Assembly: GCA_035621235.1 (NCBI GenBank)
Contig: CP141731.1
Location: forward strand, 1,798,001-1,862,000
Length of the DNA: 64,000 bases
Direction: 5' to 3'
Origin: Actinomycetaceae bacterium MB13-C1-2
GTDB taxonomy: Bacteria > Actinomycetota > Actinomycetes > Actinomycetales > Actinomycetaceae
Shown piece by piece: positions 59,809 to 64,000 of the stretch. A program made the translations under genes and the position numbers. Numbering within the stretch: position 1 is the first letter of the stretch; each line of letters opens with the position of its first letter. The notes under the pieces are model-generated. The model made no database searches. It was not told the origin of the DNA and saw only the letters and a list, made by a program, of their open reading frames with translations.

Positions 59809-62448
59809 TTGAGCGCTAAACAGGCGGCAGCAACGGCTTCGTCAGAAGAAGCCGTTACCACGGAGCACAGGCGGGGTAAACGCGGCTGGGAAGGCGCGAT
59901 GATGCGCTCTTTTGGAGCCGTTGATCACCTGGTTACTGTCACCGGAACCGAGCAGACTGCTCCGCACATTGTCCGCGTTTCAATGTGTTCAAAGACGTTA
60001 CTCGGTGAACTTCCGATCGGTCCCACTAACTGGGTTAGGTTCTGGTTTCCAGATGACAAAGGCTTTGAGCATCAGCGCGCGTACACGCTCATAGATCCTG
60101 ACCCAGAGAGCGGGAAGTTCAGTTGCGACTTTGTGCTCCACACTCCGGCGGGACCCGCAGCCAGTTGGGCTCAGCGTACGAAGCCTGGCGACCGTCTTGA
60201 GGCAATGGTCATGGGATCCCAGCCGTTTGAAGTCTCGGTTGATACTCCCGCCGGATACCTGCTGGCCGGTGACACAGCCTCGTTGCCTGCCATCAATCAG
60301 ATTCTTTCCACGATCCCGGAGCACGTGCCGGTCGAGGTCTACCTCGAACAACACGAGCCGGGCGATCTTGAACTCCCCATAACTACTCATCCAAAGGCAT
60401 CGATTCACTGGATTCCAAGGAATGGAACAAGCTCGCTGACCACCGCAGTAGACTCCCGTGACTGGTCCAATTGGTATGCCTGGATGGCCTCGGAAGCGGG
60501 ATCACTTAAGATGCTCCGTGCGAGTTTGACCGACCGGTTTGGCTTTCCGAAATCTGCCCTATATGGCCGTGCCTACTGGTCCGAGGGAAAGGCAATGGGT
60601 AAAGGGCGTGAGGTTGAACCGAACGGGGCATCCTCCTCCGTAGAAGACTATGGGGCGAAGATCGAGGTAGAAACCCCCACGGTCCTCCCGGAAGGCGAGA
60701 AGGGGCGGTGGAAGTCTCAGGGCGGCACCGAACTACTGAGCCACTTGAAAACAACGTTCTGGATCGCGGGTATCGTTCAGGTATTGGTGACGCTCCTCGA
60801 ACTGGCACCTTTCGTCCTTCTCGCGCACCTCGCGACTCAGATGGCGCAGGGAGACGGCCTCCCGGCGATGCGATCAACCCTGGTCGCCGCAATTCTAACG
60901 ATGCTGGGCGGGACACTATTGGGGATTGCGCTGATGTTCTGGCTCCATTTGGTGGATGCGAAGTTTGAGCGGGACCTGCGTTCTCGACTGCTTACGAAGT
61001 TTGTGCATCTGCCGCTCAGTTGGTTCTCTTCCCGGAACTCTGCAAAGGTAAAACGACTGGTTCAAGACGACCCCCTCTCGCTTCACTACCTGGTAACCCA
61101 CGCGGTTCCGGATGCCGTGGCGGCGGTTGTAGCCCCTCTCATGGTGCTGGTCTATCTATTTGTTGTCCAGTGGCGACTAGCTCTGCTACTGCTAATCCCA
61201 GTTCTGGTCTACCTCGTCATCATGTACGTCATGCTTGTGGTTTCTTCGGAGAAGACGCCGCAGTCGGTGAAGTGGGCCGAGGCAATGGACGGTGAGGCGG
61301 CCGCGTACATCGAAGCGCAACCGGTAGTTCGTGTTTTTGGAGGAGCGAAACGTTCCTCGTTCAACCGGCGACTTGGCGAGTATGTGCGTTTCCTCGGAGA
61401 TTGGCAGCGTCCGTTCTCGTCAAAGAAGGCGCTGATGGATATCGCCACTCGTCCAGCTACCTTCCTCTTGATCATCGTGGTGTTTGGTACCTGGCTAATC
61501 ACCTCTGGGAAGATGCCCGCGGGCGAGATATTGCCTTTCCTCCTGCTAGGTACAACTTTCGGTTCGCGCCTGCTCGGTCTTGGATACGGGCTTGGAGGAC
61601 TACGCGACGGTATGGAGGCGGCGCGGCGGATCAAGAACGAACTGGATCAGCCTGAACTCGAGTTGCGTGAGTCAGTTCCAATGCTGCTTAGCTCGGATAG
61701 CCCCAAGATTTCGCTAAAGAATGTCAGTTTTGAATACGAGGTTGGGGTGCCGGTTCTATCAGACGTCAACCTTGAAATCGAGCCTGGAACGACAGTTGCC
61801 CTGGTCGGACCGTCGGGTTCTGGCAAGTCCACGCTGGCTTCTCTTATCGCCAGATTCAATGATCCGACATCCGGTTCTATTGCGCTGGACGGTACGGACT
61901 TACGCGACATCACATCCGATGATCTGTATCGAACCGTTGGTTTCGTCTTCCAGGACCCGGGACTGGTCAGTGGCACCGCCTTCGAGAACATCGCGTTGGC
62001 AAAGCCCGAGGCAGAACATGACTCGGTAGAAGGCGCCGCCAAGGCTGCCCAAATCCACGAACGAATTGAAGCTATGCCCGGTGGATACCAAATCAAGTTC
62101 GGTCAAGCACCACCGCTTTCTGGCGGCGAGAAACAGCGCGTTGCAATTGCTCGCGCCCTTCTTGCTGACACCCCGATCTTGGTTTTGGACGAGGCGACCG
62201 CCTTCGCGGATCCTGAATCCGAGTACCAGGTGCAGCGTGCGATCAATAAGTTGACTGCGGGTCGAACCGTCATTGTCATTGCTCACCGACTTCAGACCAT
62301 TGCGGGTGCTGACCGCATAGTGGTCATGGACAGGGGAGAAATTATCGAGTCAGGAGATCACGGAGAGCTTTTGAACCTCGGGGGTAAGTACGCCCAGATG
62401 TGGGATGTCGCCAAGCATTCGGCCGATCAAGAAGGGCCGCGAAAATGA
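59809..62448 (+). CDS. Siderophore importer subunit with FAD-binding reductase domain (IrtA-like)
   Basis: 879 residues. Seen: an N-terminal siderophore-interacting (FAD) domain (about 35-265) with HQRAYTLIDPDP and GYLLAGDTASLPAINQ; ABC exporter-type membrane domain (about 310-590, six segments); ATPase with Walker A GPSGSGKST (about 666-674), signature LSGGEKQR (about 770) and VLDEATAFADPES. This is the IrtA plan: import of ferric siderophore by an exporter-fold ABC dimer, with iron reduced by the fused domain on the cytoplasmic side. TTG 59809 follows TTAGGTGAGC; the site overlaps the iron half-box. Overlaps irtB-like by ATGA. Also loosely like YbtP. Siderophore type is unknown. Confidence 0.9.
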   Translation: MSAKQAAATASSEEAVTTEHRRGKRGWEGAMMRSFGAVDHLVTVTGTEQTAPHIVRVSMCSKTLLGELPIGPTNWVRFWFPDDKGFEHQRAYTLIDPDPESGKFSCDFVLHTPAGPAASWAQRTKPGDRLEAMVMGSQPFEVSVDTPAGYLLAGDTASLPAINQILSTIPEHVPVEVYLEQHEPGDLELPITTHPKASIHWIPRNGTSSLTTAVDSRDWSNWYAWMASEAGSLKMLRASLTDRFGFPKSALYGRAYWSEGKAMGKGREVEPNGASSSVEDYGAKIEVETPTVLPEGEKGRWKSQGGTELLSHLKTTFWIAGIVQVLVTLLELAPFVLLAHLATQMAQGDGLPAMRSTLVAAILTMLGGTLLGIALMFWLHLVDAKFERDLRSRLLTKFVHLPLSWFSSRNSAKVKRLVQDDPLSLHYLVTHAVPDAVAAVVAPLMVLVYLFVVQWRLALLLLIPVLVYLVIMYVMLVVSSEKTPQSVKWAEAMDGEAAAYIEAQPVVRVFGGAKRSSFNRRLGEYVRFLGDWQRPFSSKKALMDIATRPATFLLIIVVFGTWLITSGKMPAGEILPFLLLGTTFGSRLLGLGYGLGGLRDGMEAARRIKNELDQPELELRESVPMLLSSDSPKISLKNVSFEYEVGVPVLSDVNLEIEPGTTVALVGPSGSGKSTLASLIARFNDPTSGSIALDGTDLRDITSDDLYRTVGFVFQDPGLVSGTAFENIALAKPEAEHDSVEGAAKAAQIHERIEAMPGGYQIKFGQAPPLSGGEKQRVAIARALLADTPILVLDEATAFADPESEYQVQRAINKLTAGRTVIVIAHRLQTIAGADRIVVMDRGEIIESGDHGELLNLGGKYAQMWDVAKHSADQEGPRK

Positions 62449-64000
62449 TTCGGACATTCCTCGAACTACTGCCGTCCGAAAGCCGATCCGAGCTTCGATC
62501 ATACGGGTTTTGGAGCGCCATTAGTGCACTACTGCGAGCAGTAGCAACGCTGATGGTGATTCCCTTGATTTCAGCCCTGTTTGGCGGAAATCCTGGGGAG
62601 GCGTGGCCCTGGGTTGGACTTGTGGCTCTGGCGACTGTTCTTGGCTGGTTTGTCGATAAGCTGGCTGCGAACCTCGCTTTCGATATAGGTTTCTCACTAC
62701 TGGAAAACGCGCAGGGTAAGGCTGCCGGTCGACTTTCCGGAGTCGAGCTTGGCTGGTTTGGTCAGAAAAAGTCGGCTACTTCCCGGCAGGCCATTGCCGC
62801 CATCGGTCCAGACATGGTCGGATTAGTGGTCTACCTGTTTACGCCGTTGATTGCATCGGTATTGGTTCCCCTGATAGTTGCGGTGGGACTTCTGTTTGTT
62901 TCGTGGCCGTTAGGCCTCGCCGCACTGCTGTTCCTGCCGCCCCTAATCGCCGTGTACTTTGCCGGGGCCTCATTCTCTCGAAAGGCCGAACGAGACGCAG
63001 AGACAACAAATGAGGAGCTGTCTTCCAGCCTGTTGGAGTTTGCGAGGACGCAGGCAACACTACGAGCTTCCCGGCGGGTGGAGGGTGAAAACAGCCGGGT
63101 GGCGGGAGTACTTGAGAACCAGCACCGGGCAATGCTCGGCCTGGTCAGTGCGCAAGTTCCAGGGCAGTTCATGTTTATGGTTGTTAGCCAACTAGCTCTG
63201 TTCACCCTGGTTGGCATATCTGTCTATCTGACGATTTCTGGATTTGTTGGTCTTCCGGTGGGTGTAGCTCTACTCGTTACATCAGTGCGTTACATGGAGC
63301 CGCTTTCGGTACTTGCGATGCTGGCACCGGGGATTGAAACGATCACTTTGACCCTTCGCAGGCTACGCACCGTCCTAAACGCGCCGGTTCGTGAGTCAGG
63401 GTCAATCGCGTTTGCTCCTGATGGCGCACCTCAGATATCTCTGCGTGGAGTCACGTATGCATATGGGGCAGGGGATGACGAAACAGCCGTTATCAGGAAC
63501 CTCGACCTGGACCTGAAAGCTGGGGAGACAACCGCAGTTGTCGGTCCCTCGGGGTCTGGAAAATCAACCCTGTTGAAACTTGCTGCCGGACTGATTGAAC
63601 CAACCGTTGGAACTGTTGTGCTCGACTCGGAGGTGAGACTCGCTGACCTGGATCAAGATTCCCGAGAGGACCTGATTTCGGTTGTGTTCCAGGAACCGTA
63701 CTTGTTTGAGGGAACGCTACGGGACAACGTGCTTCTTGGTAGGCCAGAAGCAGGCTCGGAGCAGCTGGAGGAAGCGGCATCAAGAGCCCGTCTCCAGACG
63801 GTCCTCGAACAGGTTCTCGGCGGATGGTCGGCTCGGATTGGGGAGGGTGGAGCGACTCTTTCGGGAGGCGAGCGTCAGAGGGTATCGATTGCAAGGGCGC
63901 TGATCAGCAAAGCGCCGATCCTCCTGCTTGATGAGGCAACCAGCGCCCTGGATCCGGAGAACGAGGTGGCACTGATGGATGCCGTGCGTTCAGATGAGGG
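62445..64000 (+). CDS. Siderophore importer subunit IrtB-like (3' end beyond window)
   Basis: 518 codons present, no stop before the window edge. Seen: membrane domain with six predicted segments in about residues 15-320, then ATPase with Walker A GPSGSGKST (about 366-374), Q-loop VFQEPYLFEGT, signature LSGGERQRVSIARAL and Walker B ILLLDEATSALDPE. It starts at ATG 62445 overlapping the irtA-like stop by 4 bases, so the two half-transporters are made together. It lacks the FAD domain, as IrtB does. Only the end of the ATPase (H-loop) is missing. Confidence 0.92.
   Translation, partial: MIRTFLELLPSESRSELRSYGFWSAISALLRAVATLMVIPLISALFGGNPGEAWPWVGLVALATVLGWFVDKLAANLAFDIGFSLLENAQGKAAGRLSGVELGWFGQKKSATSRQAIAAIGPDMVGLVVYLFTPLIASVLVPLIVAVGLLFVSWPLGLAALLFLPPLIAVYFAGASFSRKAERDAETTNEELSSSLLEFARTQATLRASRRVEGENSRVAGVLENQHRAMLGLVSAQVPGQFMFMVVSQLALFTLVGISVYLTISGFVGLPVGVALLVTSVRYMEPLSVLAMLAPGIETITLTLRRLRTVLNAPVRESGSIAFAPDGAPQISLRGVTYAYGAGDDETAVIRNLDLDLKAGETTAVVGPSGSGKSTLLKLAAGLIEPTVGTVVLDSEVRLADLDQDSREDLISVVFQEPYLFEGTLRDNVLLGRPEAGSEQLEEAASRARLQTVLEQVLGGWSARIGEGGATLSGGERQRVSIARALISKAPILLLDEATSALDPENEVALMDAVRSDE

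Overview
The window is chromosomal DNA from an actinobacterium. Supporting markers are Wag31/DivIVA, SepF, a HelD-type helicase, a PAC2 protein, DUF3040 and an IrtAB-type siderophore importer, together with a complete division and cell wall (dcw) cluster in actinobacterial order. Base composition is moderate rather than extreme in GC, and murE is absent from the dcw cluster. This makes me think of Actinomycetaceae-like lineages rather than Streptomyces or Mycobacterium; the family placement is inference only.

Layout. 1-4182: lexA (partial, minus) diverges from a LysM-domain SOS division inhibitor; then nrdR, with degenerate tandem repeats on both sides, and a long-chain acyl-CoA ligase. 4240-11888: serA and helD (minus), a PAC2 protein, a SpeE-like methyltransferase, dinB and a DUF3040 membrane protein. 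12002-29618: mraZ with a clear MraZ operator, then rsmH, ftsL-like, ftsI, murF, mraY, murD, ftsW, murG, murC, ftsQ, ftsZ, sepF, yggT, wag31, lspA and rluD. 29633-33719: a GNAT acetyltransferase and dnaE. 33797-39429 (minus): an oligopeptide ABC transporter whose two ATPases are fused. 39750-45076: a histidine cluster with a hisD-hisC gene fusion, hisB, an unknown gene, hisA/priA and an SseB-family gene. 45196-51410: a PAP2 phosphatase and two GH3 glycosidases lying between the his cluster and infC. 51411-53219: a MITE-like element, a structured leader and infC-rpmI-rplT. 53256-55175: an rRNA methyltransferase and thiL. 55336-58529: a sugar ABC transporter without its own ATPase. 58728-64000: a ferrochelatase and a DtxR-box-controlled IrtA/IrtB pair, the second cut by the window edge.

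How it fits together. The left end is an SOS checkpoint: three LexA boxes between lexA and the LysM gene. The central block makes peptidoglycan precursors and builds the septum. The right part is nutrient handling: peptides, sugars, beta-glucosides, iron and haem. The most unusual items are (i) a membrane-anchored GH3 enzyme with its domains in circularly permuted order, downstream of a normally ordered GH3; (ii) a HisD-HisC bifunctional protein with hisH missing from its expected slot; (iii) infC starting at an AUC codon behind a terminator-like hairpin; (iv) a 163-bp inverted-repeat element with CTAG flanks set exactly at the stop codon of the permuted GH3 gene; and (v) a ferrochelatase of the proteobacterial type beside an iron-regulated importer. 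I found no CRISPR array, prophage, rRNA or tRNA gene and no complete insertion sequence.
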